Assembly: GCA_963662175.1 (NCBI GenBank)
Contig: OY759214.1
Span: 15,500,001-15,564,000, forward strand
Length of the DNA stretch: 64,000 nt
From: Aradus depressus
Lineage: Eukaryota; Arthropoda; Insecta; Hemiptera; Aradidae
Reading direction: 5' to 3'
Shown here: piece by piece, positions 30,934 to 40,286 of the stretch
How the letters are laid out: every line of letters begins with the position of its first letter
Numbering within the stretch: the stretch's first letter is position 1
Notes under the pieces: generated by a model
What the model was told of the DNA's origin: nothing
Databases searched by the model: none
The model's input: the letters and a program-made list of their open reading frames with translations, nothing else
Position numbers and translations under genes: made by a program

Positions 30934-32013
30934 CAGGGCCGTCGCGTGGGTGGGGCGACCGTCCTGGGCGCCGCGGCCAGGGGGCGCCGCGGAAGCGAAA
31001 AGTAATAAAAAAAATGTTGAAAAAATTAAGTTAGATGTACATAACGTATTTTGGAAAGTTATGTATAACTGAATTTTGAATATTACGTTGTATGCATTTA
31101 TTTAACTACACCAGTGACAGTTGCGAGTGCTGAGCGTAGCTTCAGTAAGCTGAAACTTATAAAGACATATTTACGATCAACCATGTCACAGGAGAGACTG
31201 AAATTGAAATCTCTTGCCATCATGTCGATTGAAAACGATGAGGCTAGAAAAATAGACTTTAAAGACATTCTCAAGACATTTGCTTGTGCAAAATCCAGGC
31301 GAATGCCATTTATTGTTTAGGATCTTATATGAAAATGTGATAACGTGGTTTTCTTTTATTCTGTATATTCTATTCAGAGTAGGTTTGGTTTGAGGTTTTG
31401 CACACCATTGCATTAATTTCAATTGGTATTGTATTAATTAATAACATATGAGTAGGTGATTTCCAAAACCAGCCATTTCTCATGTTGAGTGCCAAAAATA
31501 GGTATTAGAAAACTTAAATAAAAAATAGCAAATTTTCTAGTCACAATATATTTGGCAACGTTTGCAAGATGAGAGATAAAGTTATTACCCATCCATGAAA
31601 AAAAAAATTGGAACTTCAACTTAAAACGGTTAATTTTTATCAGTTTTTGGTGATTATCCCAAAAGTTGTTTACGGACAAATGGCTGGTTTTGGAAATAAC
31701 CTACTCATATATATAGTACTTTTTATGGGTGTTAATATTTTCTTACATTATTTGTATGGATTTGATTATCATCAATTGAAAAAGATTTTCATCAAAAATT
31801 TAAGTAATTTAATTCCTGACTCTAGTATTTTTGTAAGGTAATTCATCCGTTTAGATGTCTCTTGTTGGGCATTAAAACGCAGACAGCGGCGCAACCCGCC
31901 ACGCAACTTTATATAACGAGGGTCGCTCTTTGTGTGTTTGGGGGGGGGGGGGGGGGGGGGGGGCGCCTGACAACATCTCGCCCCGGGCGCCAATAAACCA
32001 CGCGACGGCCCTG
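30934..32013 (+). mobile_element. hAT-superfamily DNA transposon, 1,080 bp, internally deleted
   Basis: Perfect 16-bp terminal inverted repeats, CAGGGCCGTCGCGTGG at 30,934 and its complement ending at 32,013, begin with the hAT-type CAGGG. They are flanked by an exact 8-bp duplication ATGATACT (30,926-30,933 and 32,014-32,021), the hAT signature length. Inside is the C-terminal dimerisation domain of a hAT transposase (next entry). The catalytic core is absent, so the copy is non-autonomous. Subterminal GGGCGCC repeats and a 24-base G run (about 31,940-31,963) lie inside the ends. Confidence 0.95.
31087..31320 (+). pseudogene. hAT transposase C-terminal dimerisation domain (fragment)
   Basis: The frame reads ...IYLTTPVTVASAERSFSK then LKLIKTYLRSTMSQERL, KLKSLAIMSIENDEARKIDF. 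The 'P-V-(S/T)-x-A-S-A-E-R-S-F-S-x-L-K-x-I-K-x-x-L-R-S-x-M-x-x-E-R-L' pattern is the hATC domain, as in ZMYM1-like/hAT proteins. It ends with a natural-looking stop after RMPFIV. Only this last roughly 75 residues of a protein normally over 500 residues remain. It lies within the TIR-bounded element, confirming its class. Confidence 0.92.
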
Positions 32014-32163
32014 ATGATACTTACATTTCTTTGCAGAGATATTGTGGTACACTTTATAGAAAATATTTTTTAAAAAACTCCTTTTTTAAAAATATACGTT
32101 TTTTCTTTATATTTGCATATATTTATGACCTAATCAAAAATCACTTGAAATAAAACCTTCTAG

Positions 32164-32317
32164 AGGGCGACCGGTAGCTCAGTGGTATGCGTGCTTGTCT
32201 TCTGAGCTCAAGATCGTGGGTTCGAAACCCGACCGAGGCCCCTACTTTATTTTATCTGGGAGGTAAAATATTACGACCTCGTAGTTAAAGACGGCCATGA
32301 GTCATAAAACCTAACCT
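32164..32317 (+). mobile_element. SINE-A copy 15, internally deleted, 12-bp TSD, telomere-like tail
   Basis: The head is the best preserved in the window: CGGTAGCTCAGTGGTATGCG and GTGGGTTCGAAACCCGACCG. The body is deleted from just after TATCTGGGAGGTAAAATA to TTACGACCTCGTAG. The end is GAGTCATAAAACCTAACCTA. TSD AAAACCTTCTAG (32,152-32,163) and AAAACCCTCTAG (32,318-32,329), one mismatch. Confidence 0.92.
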
Positions 32318-32510
32318 AAAACCCTCTAGTTTTATTAATATTTTCGTGCCATCCGTAATATTTATTAATTACACAAACATTATTTCACGCTTATCAAAAT
32401 AAATTAGTTTAAGTTGTTAGAAATTATTAACTTTTATCTTTAATTTTTGTCTTATCAATGTTAATAAGTAAATAGTGTATATTAACGAACAAACACCTAA
32501 CTGTAAGCCT

Positions 32511-32705
32511 GGGGGCCATGTTGGCCGTGCGGGCTAGAGCGTAGGGCTTTGGTCGCATGGTCTCAGCTAGGTTTGCGGGTTCGAATCCTGTCCGGGAGTG
32601 AGTTTTATTTAGTAGATAGAACTCCCTCCCGGGGCCATGGATGTCGTAAATAACTAGATAACATATTGACATGGCTAATATGCACCGTACATAAAGCCAA
32701 AAAAA
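32511..32705 (+). mobile_element. SINE-B copy 1 (Ser/Leu-tRNA-like SINE), 12-13 bp TSD
   Basis: The head GGCCATGTTGGCCGTGCGGG CTAGAGCG resembles the A box of class II tRNAs (Ser/Leu), and GCGGGTTCGAATCCTGTCCG is a good B box. A body with AACTCCCTCCCGGGGCCATG and ATGTCGTAAATAACTAGATA ends CGTACATAAAGCC plus nine A. AACTGTAAGCCT (32,499-32,510) and AACTGTTAAGCCT (32,706-32,718) are the TSD, one base inserted. Confidence 0.92.
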
Positions 32706-32718
32706 AACTGTTAAGCCT

Positions 32719-33049
32719 CTTTTACCTTCATGTTCTTTATATGTACTGTTTGTACTCAACTAAACTTGACGATGTGTATTGCCAAAACCAGTAGTTTTTG
32801 TGTTACGAAGTTATTGTGGAATTTAACTTAGGAGTAATTATTTTTTTCTCTCTACGGATCTTCAAGAATATCTTTGAAAAAAAAAAAAATAAGTTGGACC
32901 TATAATCTGATATAAGGCCTCCTTCTATAATTACTCGTAATGCCACTGACCGCTCTTCACTTTCTCACGCCTTCTATCTCATTTATTTTCACTTTTTGTT
33001 TTATTTCATTCGTTGACACTGCACTTACATGCAACTATCAATTTAAAAA
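32719..33049. other. Spacer, nothing recognised
   Basis: No supported feature. Confidence 0.4.
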
Positions 33050-33260
33050 AAAATGTGAGTGAATCACCGTCAATGTACTTCCCTGCGCGAATCATAGATT
33101 TTTGGCTGAAAACTTATATTACTCATGGACTTTTGAATGGTGATACTACATTTCGTGTTGATACATTCATAAAATGGACAGTTATTAGGGTTTTTGGTTT
33201 GAGGTCTCCACTCTCTCGCCTTATCATTATTATTATTTTTTTTTACCCTGAAGGGGGCTC
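33050..33260 (+). repeat. RepA copy 12, 5' part
   Basis: ATGTGAGTGAATCACCGTCA, ATGTACTTCCCTGCGCGAAT, ACATTTCGTGTTGATACATT, then GTTATTAGGGTTTTTGG. Ends at an ATT run next to a LINE fragment. Confidence 0.65.
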
Positions 33261-33269
33261 AACAATACC

Positions 33270-33665
33270 CCTCCGCCGCGTGGGGGGGGGGGGGGGGGAG
33301 GGGGATTTAGGTCATATTTTAGGTTTTTATATAATATATCCTTATCGACGTTTCCCGAGAGAACTCGGGACCAGGCATTTATGTTCTTGGCTGCGTTGCG
33401 CCGAGGATGGTCGTAGGTGGGCCGTGTTACCAGCACCTAGCGGTCATCCCGAACCACGTTAAACTGTCTTCTTTACCTTCCGCCAGGAGGCGACGAATCG
33501 TCCGAATACCGAGCAGTCAGCCTCACTCATCAGCTTCCTCGGGTTTAGTCCCAGGTACGATCCTGTTCGGCGTATCAACTCCACCCTAGGCCCGCACGAG
33601 CAGTTCGGGCTGTCCTTCTTTTTGAAAAAGAAGAGCTTGGAGTTGAAATCCCCGTGACCCGATTA
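33270..33665 (-). pseudogene. LINE ORF2 C-terminus (second family) with 3' UTR
   Basis: On the minus strand from about 33,660: DFNSKLFFFKKKDSPNCSCG, a typical post-RNase H 'xFxxYLxxFKxxDSPxCxCG' block. A deletion removes the expected His/Cys half, then VELIRRTGSYLGLNPRKLMS and EADCSVFGRFVASWRKVKK reach a stop at about 33,460. The last 40 residues are shared with the plus-strand copy at 37.1 kb at amino-acid level, so they belong to one LINE family. The following trailer down to about 33,330 reads ...GGAAACGTCGATAAGGATAT. A 17-base G run lies at 33,282-33,298. Confidence 0.75.
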
Positions 33666-33784
33666 TTTGGGTTCTGGTTCCACATACGAGTATATCGTGT
33701 CATGTTATTATGTTATTACAAAAGAAGTTACTACGTTCAATTACGTTACACTTGTTACTCTTCTCATCTTCCTTATTCCTTCAT

Positions 33785-34125
33785 CCGATTGATCCGTGTC
33801 GATACATTGATTATATCATTACATTAATTATACTTTTCATGGACACACACATACAGGCATGTTTACGATGACACCTATTGATTTTTTGCCAAATCGGCCA
33901 CAAGGACGAGGGGGATTAGAGGGCTTAACACAGAAACTCTAATAATTAAGGACGACACCTATTAATTCCCAGAGGAGAGGGACTTAACTCAACAATTCTA
34001 ATAACTGCCGATGTAAATAATGTATGGACATTTAGTACAAAGATGCATAGCCCAAACGGTCAATTGATTGATGTGTTGGTGTCACAAGTCAAATGACATT
34101 GTCGATGATTCACCGACATCTTTTT
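33785..34125 (-). repeat. RepA copy 13
   Basis: TTGCCAAATCGGCCACAAGG, GGGGGATTAGAGGGCTTAAC, CTAATAACTGCCGATGTAAA and TGTCGATGATTCACCGACAT; the CTGGGGAAGT box is deleted (replaced by GTCACAAGTCAAATGACATT). Confidence 0.75.
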
Positions 34126-34969
34126 TTTTTTACTGCTGATTTGTCAATTGTCTCTTTATTACTAGATTGCTCTGCTTATAGTCTATATTTGACTGTTGAC
34201 TATTATCCTATAAAAATATGTTCCGTAATCGTCGTTACGTACCTGTGTAAGATAAATCGTATGCTAGGATCTTATCTGACGGATATGTAGATCAATACTT
34301 CATTAGATATTTAAATAGATGGATCAGTGAAGATTGGTTGATTTAAATGTATAGTTTGCCATGCGATTTTCTCATAATGACATGTTTCATGTTCATTGTT
34401 CTTTTATTTATTACTTTAAACGATGTACGTATTTTTGTAATCCATAATTAATAATTCATGCATTGCATGTATATAATTATTATATGGTAAGTAATTAGTA
34501 ATTAGCAATTCATTAAAGGTAACTAAAATGCATGGACTTTGTTAAATAAAATTATATTGATTATTAATATTGCTGTTATCTGGATTGCATGGTGCATTTG
34601 ATCTGGCCATGAAAGGATAAAATGATTTTTGTATAGATCATTCTCACTCCCTCTCTCTTATCTCTGTGTTCCGTACTGGAATTACTGACTATATGAAAGT
34701 AATGTGCTGACGTCAGAGGTTATCTTCGTTTAATTGTACTGCGTCATTTTGAGATTGACTTTCTTATCCCCACAGTAATGCCAGTATTAAAATGATTTTG
34801 AGAGGAGGGAGAATGGTCTGTAAAAACGTGGTTGGAATAAGAAATTCCTGTTATGACCACTTAAGGCTTATTTAATCGAGGGTACTATCTACTTCTACTT
34901 CTACTTATTGTATAAGACTGGATGATTAGACTGATAAAAATTTTAATTGTTTAATTTTTTTATTTTTTT
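34126..34969. other. AT-rich, no gene; RepE-like fragment at 34,685-34,765
   Basis: GTAATGTGCTGACGTCAGAG and GTTATCTTCGTTTAATTGTA + CTGCGTCATTTTGAGATTGA match 46,602-46,672 (GTAATGTGTTGGCCTCAGAG ...), a further dispersed repeat of unknown class. Confidence 0.5.
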
Positions 34970-35044
34970 TTTTTATTAGGCGCATCGACTGCAGAGGTCA
35001 TTATCACCTACACAACTGTTATTATAGTAGATAGGGTGATATCA

Positions 35045-35870
35045 TATAGCTTAAGAGGCGTATAGACACGCGAGCAACGAGCCGAACATTAGTCAGTGCG
35101 CATGCCTGGGGATGAAGTGCGCAGACGAACAAGGTGGGCTCGGGGTCTGCTCCACCTGTTGTCGGTTTTTTGACGAACCATCAAAGGAATGTTCGGCTCG
35201 GGCTGCGGTATGTGTAGACTGGTCGAAGGGTCCCGACTTGACCCGAGCACTGTTGTTGTTTGTAACCAATATTATATCCTTCTCAAATATTTAGAATTTT
35301 GGAAGTGCACGTTCTTTTTTTTTTTTAATTAAATATATATTTAAATATTATTCAATAAATTATATTTTATTATGGCTTCTGAAGACTGGTCTCAAGAGCT
35401 TCAAATCCAGTTTGCTCAGGCTATGAGACAGTACCCAGTCATATGGGATTTAAAACACAAATTACATTTTAATAAAATAAAGAGATGGTCCCAGATGCTT
35501 GGGAGGAATTATCCAAACACTTTTCCATGTCAGTAATGCAATTAAGAAGTAAATGGGAGTCATAATCATAATAAATACGTATCCGTATTAATTGTACTAC
35601 AAATATGTAAATTAATTACGTAAGTAGCTACCTACCTTGAGCATTTTCTGATTGAAGACTTTAAATAATAATAAAATTAAATACAAATAAACGAAAATTT
35701 GTTATCTGCAGGTTAACTTGTGCAGGTTATGTTCGTTAGTATGGTTGTGGAGCATACAAATGCTCGGCTCGTCTCTGTTCGGCTTGTAGTGTCTTCGTTG
35801 AAAACTGAGCAGTGCTCGGCTCGCTGCTCGTTTCGTTGCTCGCATGTCTGTACTAGTAGCCTAGTAGGCT
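35045..35870 (+). mobile_element. PIF/Harbinger-like non-autonomous element
   Basis: The ends are imperfect inverted repeats: the left reads GGCGTATAGACACGCGAGCA + ACGAGCCGA, and the right, complemented, GGCTACTAGTACAGACATGC + GAGCAACGA...GAGCCGAGCA. Further internal GAGCCGA/TCGGCTCG copies occur near both ends. A MADF-domain frame lies inside (next entry); MADF/Myb-like proteins are the usual second gene of PIF/Harbinger transposons. The exact termini and the expected 3-bp duplication are not resolved. It sits inside a LINE 3' UTR. Confidence 0.65.
35372..35565 (+). pseudogene. MADF-domain protein N-terminus (frameshifted)
   Basis: ATG at 35,372 opens MASEDWSQELQIQFAQAMRQ then YPVIWDLKHK, the typical start of a MADF domain (hydrophobic helix, 'Y-P-x-(I/L)-W-D'). 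The frame breaks at about 35,480-35,490 and resumes in another phase as DAWEELSKHFSMSV then MQLRSKWES, the second and third helices ('W..L...M...V..L+.KW..LR'). A stop follows at 35,563. A MADF domain is about 85 residues; this is one domain with a frameshift and no downstream continuation. Probably the accessory DNA-binding protein of a Harbinger element, now inactive. Confidence 0.8.
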
Positions 35871-36310
35871 ATCTCTCTGGGTGGCTCCAACTGGCAGAGT
35901 GGGTAGCTTCCTGTCCACCGCACCTCTGTCCTCCTGGTAGTGTGGCTTGCTTCCAGCCTCCAGTCACCTGCAATAGGGGAGTTAGCTATCTCGGGGTTAG
36001 CTATTCCTCCGCGAATGGCACCATACTATTTGTTGGAGATACAGTCCGGTTTTTTTCAAGAGTTGCAGCAGCTGGGATGTGTAGGCCGAACAATTTTTCA
36101 ACACTACTCGAGAATCGTGAGGCAATCCATCTCTTTCTCTGTAGGGTTTGAGAGCTTCACAGGATTGTAGTATGTGGAAGACAGTAAGTTCTTCCTTGAT
36201 AGTGGACATCTCGGTGGGCGTCTCCGCAACAAAATGTGGACATGAGTTAGCCAAGTGTGTTCGAGTCTTAGCCTCGTCAGGACCTTTTCGGGAAAGGGAA
36301 TTTTCATTTT

Positions 36311-36800
36311 TGATTTAAATTTGTGTTGATTATTTTGTTACAACATACTAATATTTTGTGTATGGTACCTGATAGTTAATTATTAAGTTTAATTAAACTT
36401 AAACTAAAAATATTATTGTGAAATGAAAACTATTGTTTTATTATCTCGGTCGTGTTGACGGCCTGCCCCCCCAGAGAATAATACTACGCCAAATGTTCTT
36501 CATGGTCACTGCAGTATCTTATAATATGCTTACTTTATTAGTTTGATATATATTCCATAATACTTTCTCTTTCGGAACAGTATCTCTCTTATGTCAATTG
36601 GAAAGTACGCGCTTTGTTCTTGGTGTCACCCACCGGAAGGATCAAACTTCTTATATCTAGACTAATATATAATAAACGAGAAAGTTTGTTTGTTTCTGTA
36701 TTTGAGATAATCTCGACAACTACTTAACCGATTTGGATAATTCTCCGTTGCAATGCTTATTTCTTTCTGGTGGGCATATCCTATACATTTTCTACCAAAA
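36311..36800. other. Spacer, nothing secure
   Basis: At 36,690-36,780 TTGTTTCTGTATTTGAGATA and CTACTTAACCGATTTGGATA resemble a phrase at 18,540-18,610, perhaps another repeat. No gene. Confidence 0.4.
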
Positions 36801-37078
36801 GGGAGCTGAGTTTCAAGATCGCGGGTTCAAGACTCGACCGAGGCCCTTAGTTTATTTTTTATCCGGGAGGTAAAAAAAAAAAATTAAGCACAGCGTCCTT
36901 CGGATGGGACGTTAAGCGATGGTCTCGAGCCTGTACGATGTCAGGTACTCGTCAAAGACCCCTATCCTAGGTGAATAAAATTTTAGGGTAGACAAAATTT
37001 AGAACTCCGATAGTAGAGTCGGACTCATGACCATCAGAGTGACGAAAGAGGCGATATGCCCGGGCATGAGTCATAATA
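36801..37078 (+). mobile_element. SINE-A copy 16, head truncated
   Basis: GAGCTGAGTTTCAAGATCGC, GGGTTCAAGACTCGACCGAG, CGTCCTTCGGATGGGACGTT, CTGTACGATGTCAGGTACTC and CCCGGGCATGAGTCATAATA + ACTAA. Tail of the AATAACTAA class. Confidence 0.88.
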
Positions 37079-37114
37079 ACTAATTGTATTGTAGTTGTAA
37101 TATAGAAATATTGC

Positions 37115-37340
37115 AGAGATAGTTATTGTGACCAGGCCAGGGTAGAGTTGATTCGCGGGACCGAATCATACCTGGGACTGGATCTGCGGCAGCTGGTGAC
37201 GGAGACCGGCTACCCAGTGTTCGGTCGATTGTCGGCTCCTGGCGGGAGCAGAAAAAAGCGTTGTGACGCGCTGGGGCGACCATCGTTCCCTCGGGTGATG
37301 TTGCACAAACGCAAAGTATAATAAAGAGCAATAATAAAGT
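37115..37340 (+). pseudogene. LINE ORF2 C-terminus (same family as 33.5 kb) with short 3' UTR
   Basis: RVELIRGTESYLGLDLRQLV then TETGYPVFGRL matches VELIRRTGSYLGLNPRKLMS...CSVFGRF of the 33.5-kb copy. A frame change leads to SWREQKKAL and a stop (GCGTTGTGA at about 37,260). The trailer ends in GTATAATAAAGAGCAATAAT. The two copies differ at many silent-looking positions yet keep the residues, which argues that this really was protein. Confidence 0.75.
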
Positions 37341-37344
37341 TATT

Positions 37345-37647
37345 GTGACGCATGCCCGGGCTTTAACTATGAGGTCATATCACCTACTATTCTTTTGTCG
37401 CTCTGGTGGACATTACACTCTACTGTGGGAGTTCTTTATTTTGCCTACTCTAAGATCTTATTCACCTAGGGTAGGGGGTTTTTAACGAGTACCAGTGACA
37501 TCGTACAGGCTCGGGACCATCGCTTAACACCCGAAGGATGGCATGCTCAATTTTTTTTTCATTTCCCAGATAAAAAACTCGGCTGGGTTTCGAATCCCTC
37601 ATCGTGAGCTCAGTAGACAAGGATGCTACCTCTCAGCTATCGTCCTC
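37345..37647 (-). mobile_element. SINE-A copy 17, probable 7-bp TSD
   Basis: Low side GTGACGCATGCCCGGGCTTT; high side GCTACCTCTCAGCTATCGTC (head). AGTTATT occurs at 37,338-37,344 and 37,648-37,654. It is inserted right after the LINE 3' tail at 37.33 kb. Confidence 0.82.
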
Positions 37648-37654
37648 AGTTATT

Positions 37655-38051
37655 CTGGTTGTAATATTCAAAGAAGGATGACTAATTTAGCTCTCTTCTA
37701 CTATTTTCAATCTCCTTATTATTTAATTATTTTAATAGTATATGATTATTTTTAAAATGTGTTATATGATAATTCTAAAATCTTTAATGATCAGTAACTA
37801 TAGTTGTGGTTGCTCTTGCGTCTGCTCGATTGTGTACAACGCATAATTATGAACCTCATTAGACTTGTTATAGTTAATTTATTTTTATTTTCAGTTTACA
37901 TAATTATTTATGCTGGAATGTTACATTTACTTTTTAATCGGTTTTCAAAATTAAATTATCAGGCAAGTTGGCGACTTCCTATTACACGAAGAATCTGTAT
38001 AAAGATTTTGATTATATTTTCGACCATGAAGAATGGATAGACCTAATTTTC
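37655..38051. other. AT-rich spacer, nothing recognised
   Basis: A 78-codon frame (37,804-38,040) is hydrophobic and AT-driven, without motif. Confidence 0.35.
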
Positions 38052-38265
38052 AGTAGAGGAGCTGGTAATAATGGACTTGGCTACTTTGCTGAAGACCATA
38101 GGTTCAAAACCCGGCTGAGTCCCTTTGGTTTTTTTTCTTGGAGATAAAAAAAAACTTGAGCACGCCGTCCTTATCGAGTGATGTTCTCAAGTGATGTCAA
38201 GTACTCTTTAAACCTCTAGGTAAGTAAACCTGGGGCATCATCTCCCATAGTAGAGTTGAGGGCAA
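38052..38265 (+). mobile_element. SINE-A copy 18, decayed
   Basis: ACCATAGGTTCAAAACCCGG (B box), TTTCTTGGAGATAAAAAAAA, CTTGAGCACGCCGTCCTTAT, GTGATGTCAAGTACTCTTTA and CCATAGTAGAGTTGAGGG. The 3' end is missing. Confidence 0.72.
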
Positions 38266-38324
38266 TACATGGATGGATTTATGGATTAAAGGCGAAAAAC
38301 TGCAATGGTTATAATCGACGAATC

Positions 38325-38795
38325 ATATATATCAAATAACCAATTAAGTTTTCGCTCTCCCTCCAAAACTAATCGACCGTTTGCGCTAAAAAGCAATAGT
38401 TAACTTTACATAAAGGCTTCTGAACCTTCGTACTAAATTTGGTGTCAATAAATGTATTCCTTCAGTAGTTAGGGTTTTTGAGTTGAGCCCCTCCCTGTAC
38501 CCTCCCCATTTTCTTTCAGGCGATTTTTCTGAAAATTATTAGGTGTTTTGAGTTTAATTCCCCTTCCTTCTTGATCCTCCTCTTCACCGACCGATTCCGC
38601 AAAAAAAATTAATAGGTGTCTTTTTATATTGAAGTAAATGACAGACAGAAATTTTTTTTTCTTCATTTTTCAATGATCAAATTTCAAATCAGGGGTCAAT
38701 AACGTGATATTCCAGTAGAAACTCGACATTGAATTTCTGTCTGATTACATACCTTCCCCTATACTTTATTTATCTGAGGAAGTAATAAATATATT
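38325..38795 (+). repeat. RepA copy 14, two monomers and 3' end
   Basis: CCAATTAAGTTTTCGCTCTC, GACCGTTTGCGCTAAAAAGC, GTTAGGGTTTTTGAGTTGAG, a second GTTTAATTCCCC junction, and the end GATTACATACCTTCCCCTAT + ACTTTATTTATCTGAGGAAG. Confidence 0.75.
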
Positions 38796-39636
38796 GAAGT
38801 CATAAATACTTTTTTAGTAATTTTCTAATCACTTTCCGTTTATTTATTTACCCTTTACTCTCTTTCAATCGAATAATATTATTATAACATTCTTGGCAGC
38901 AGCCTGTAATCAACATTTACGACAACAATTTAATAGAATCGTCATCCAATTGAACCATAATTAAAACTGACTACGAAAAAAAAAAAAAACTGGACAACTT
39001 TACGATTTACAAAGACAATATAATGGGAATGTGTTCATGTTTATACATAGCAGATTAGCCATTCAGTCTCTGACAGCCTAATAAAATGATTAAGTCATTT
39101 AGATTTCTTTGATGTACTTTTCTCCGAGAGAAGTGCATCAAGAACTTATATTCTGCTATGAAGTGTAAACATAAGTGTACTTAACTGCCGGTCGTGCACG
39201 TGGACACTTCTGTTGTGCCAAAAAAAAAGGGCATTTTTATTTTACTTACATTATAATGATTTTACTCACACAATATGAAGCTCGTAACAACCCACAAGTA
39301 AAATATGTTTAAAAATATGTAAAAAATGTATAGAAATTAAAATATAATATATAAAAACAAAAATTCGTGCAGTAAAACCCCTCCTTAAGGACACCTCTCC
39401 TTATTGACAATTTTGCAATGTCCCGGGCCGAAGTATAGGTTTTTCGTTTATTATAAAAGCAAATTAAACATTTTGTATATGTACTTATATACAAATAATG
39501 CATTTTTTTTTTTTTTAAACCCTCCTCAACTGACACTTCTGTAACGGACAATTTTCTTGGTCACGTGACTGTCCATTGCAGAAGGGTTTTACTGTACCCC
39601 CAATTTACACAGTATATATATAATTTTAAGTGAAAA
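38796..39636. other. AT-rich spacer, nothing secure
   Basis: At 39,380-39,600 the wording CCTCCTTAAGGACACCTCTC and GTGACTGTCCATTGCAGAAG + GGTTTTACTG resembles a transposon end, but no partner end was found. Confidence 0.35.
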
Positions 39637-40048
39637 TTAATAACGTTATAACAAAATTTTATAAAACTAGAATTTTAAAAGTTTATTAAATAATTAAGAA
39701 GAATAAATATTAATAGTAAAAAGTGTATTAAATAATCCAAATTCTGGTATAAGAAGCTAAATTGTCTTTATTAATTATATATACATATATATTATATTAT
39801 AATATATATATGTATGTATAATTAATAAAGAAAATTAAGCTTCTTATACCAGAATTTTGATTATTTAATACACTTTTTACTATTAATATTTATTCACTAT
39901 ATATATTATATAGGCAACGAACAATAGATAATTAGATAAAACACACATAATAGTAGTTATTATAGATTTTTTTACTATTAATACTTGTTCTTTTTAATTG
40001 TTTAATAAACTTTTAAAATTCTAGTTTTATAAAAAGTTGTTATTTTGT
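39637..40048. mobile_element. Fold-back element with ~150-bp arms
   Basis: The left arm runs from TAACGTTATAACAAAATTTT through AACTAGAATTTTAAAAGTTT, TTCTGGTATAAGAAGCTAAA. The right arm mirrors it from AAGCTTCTTATACCAGAATT to AAAACTTTTAAAATTCTAG and GTTATAACATTA (about 40,055). About 95 extra bases interrupt the right arm (39,890-39,985). The centre is an (AT)-rich palindrome. Confidence 0.75.
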
Positions 40049-40060
40049 TATAACATTATT

Positions 40061-40274
40061 ATTTTTATTTTTTTTTTTGGCCTTATGTACGATGCATTTA
40101 GCCATGTCATTGTGTAATTTACTAGTTATTTACGACATCCTTGGCCCAGGGAGGGAGTTCTATCTATGTAATAAAACTCACTCCCGGACGGGATTCGAAC
40201 CCGTAAACCATGGTGAGACCATGCGACCATGGGCCAAAGCCCTACGCTCTAGCCTGCACGGCCACCATGGCTCC
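40061..40274 (-). mobile_element. SINE-B copy 2, 12-bp TSD
   Basis: On the minus strand: AGCCATGGTGGCCGTGCAGG, CTAGAGCGTAGGGCTTTGGC, ACGGGTTCGAATCCCGTCCG (good B box), GGGAGTGAGTTTTATTACAT and a poly(A) of about 12. TATAACATTATT is exactly duplicated at 40,049-40,060 and 40,275-40,286. It carries about 18 extra bases (ACCATGG/CCATGGT repeats) between the boxes compared with copy 1. It landed at the edge of the fold-back element. Confidence 0.93.
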
Positions 40275-40286
40275 TATAACATTATT

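Larger units (their letters stand above)
30655..32163 (+). repeat. RepB copy 3, interrupted by the hAT element
   Basis: The left part ends ...CTTCGGGGCCAAGGTGCATT, CCTATATTTATGATACT; after the hAT, ACTTACATTTCTTTGCAGAG, ATATTTATGACCTAATCAAA and AATCACTTGAAATAAAACCT continue. SINE-A copy 15 is inserted at the right edge. Confidence 0.6.
34970..36310 (-). pseudogene. LINE ORF2 C-terminus and 3' UTR (same family as 27.8 kb), split by a Harbinger-like element
   Basis: From the high side, minus strand: KVLTRLRLEHTWLTHVHILL RRRPPRCPL, then after a frameshift KEELTVFHILQSCEALKPYR and ERDGLPHD. These match the 27,835-28,041 fragment nearly residue for residue. The 3' UTR end (AGGCGCATCGACTGCAGAGG on the plus strand at 34,979) also matches. 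The UTR is interrupted at about 35,045-35,870 by an unrelated insertion and carries an extra ~115 bases (35,880-35,996) absent from the other copy. The T run at 34,955-34,975 is the poly(A)/TAA-side edge. Confidence 0.82.

Noticed and set aside
35720..36151. 143-codon plus-strand frame with Cys-rich start
   Set aside because: It crosses the Harbinger-like end and the antisense of a LINE C-terminus; the coding sense of the LINE is on the minus strand.
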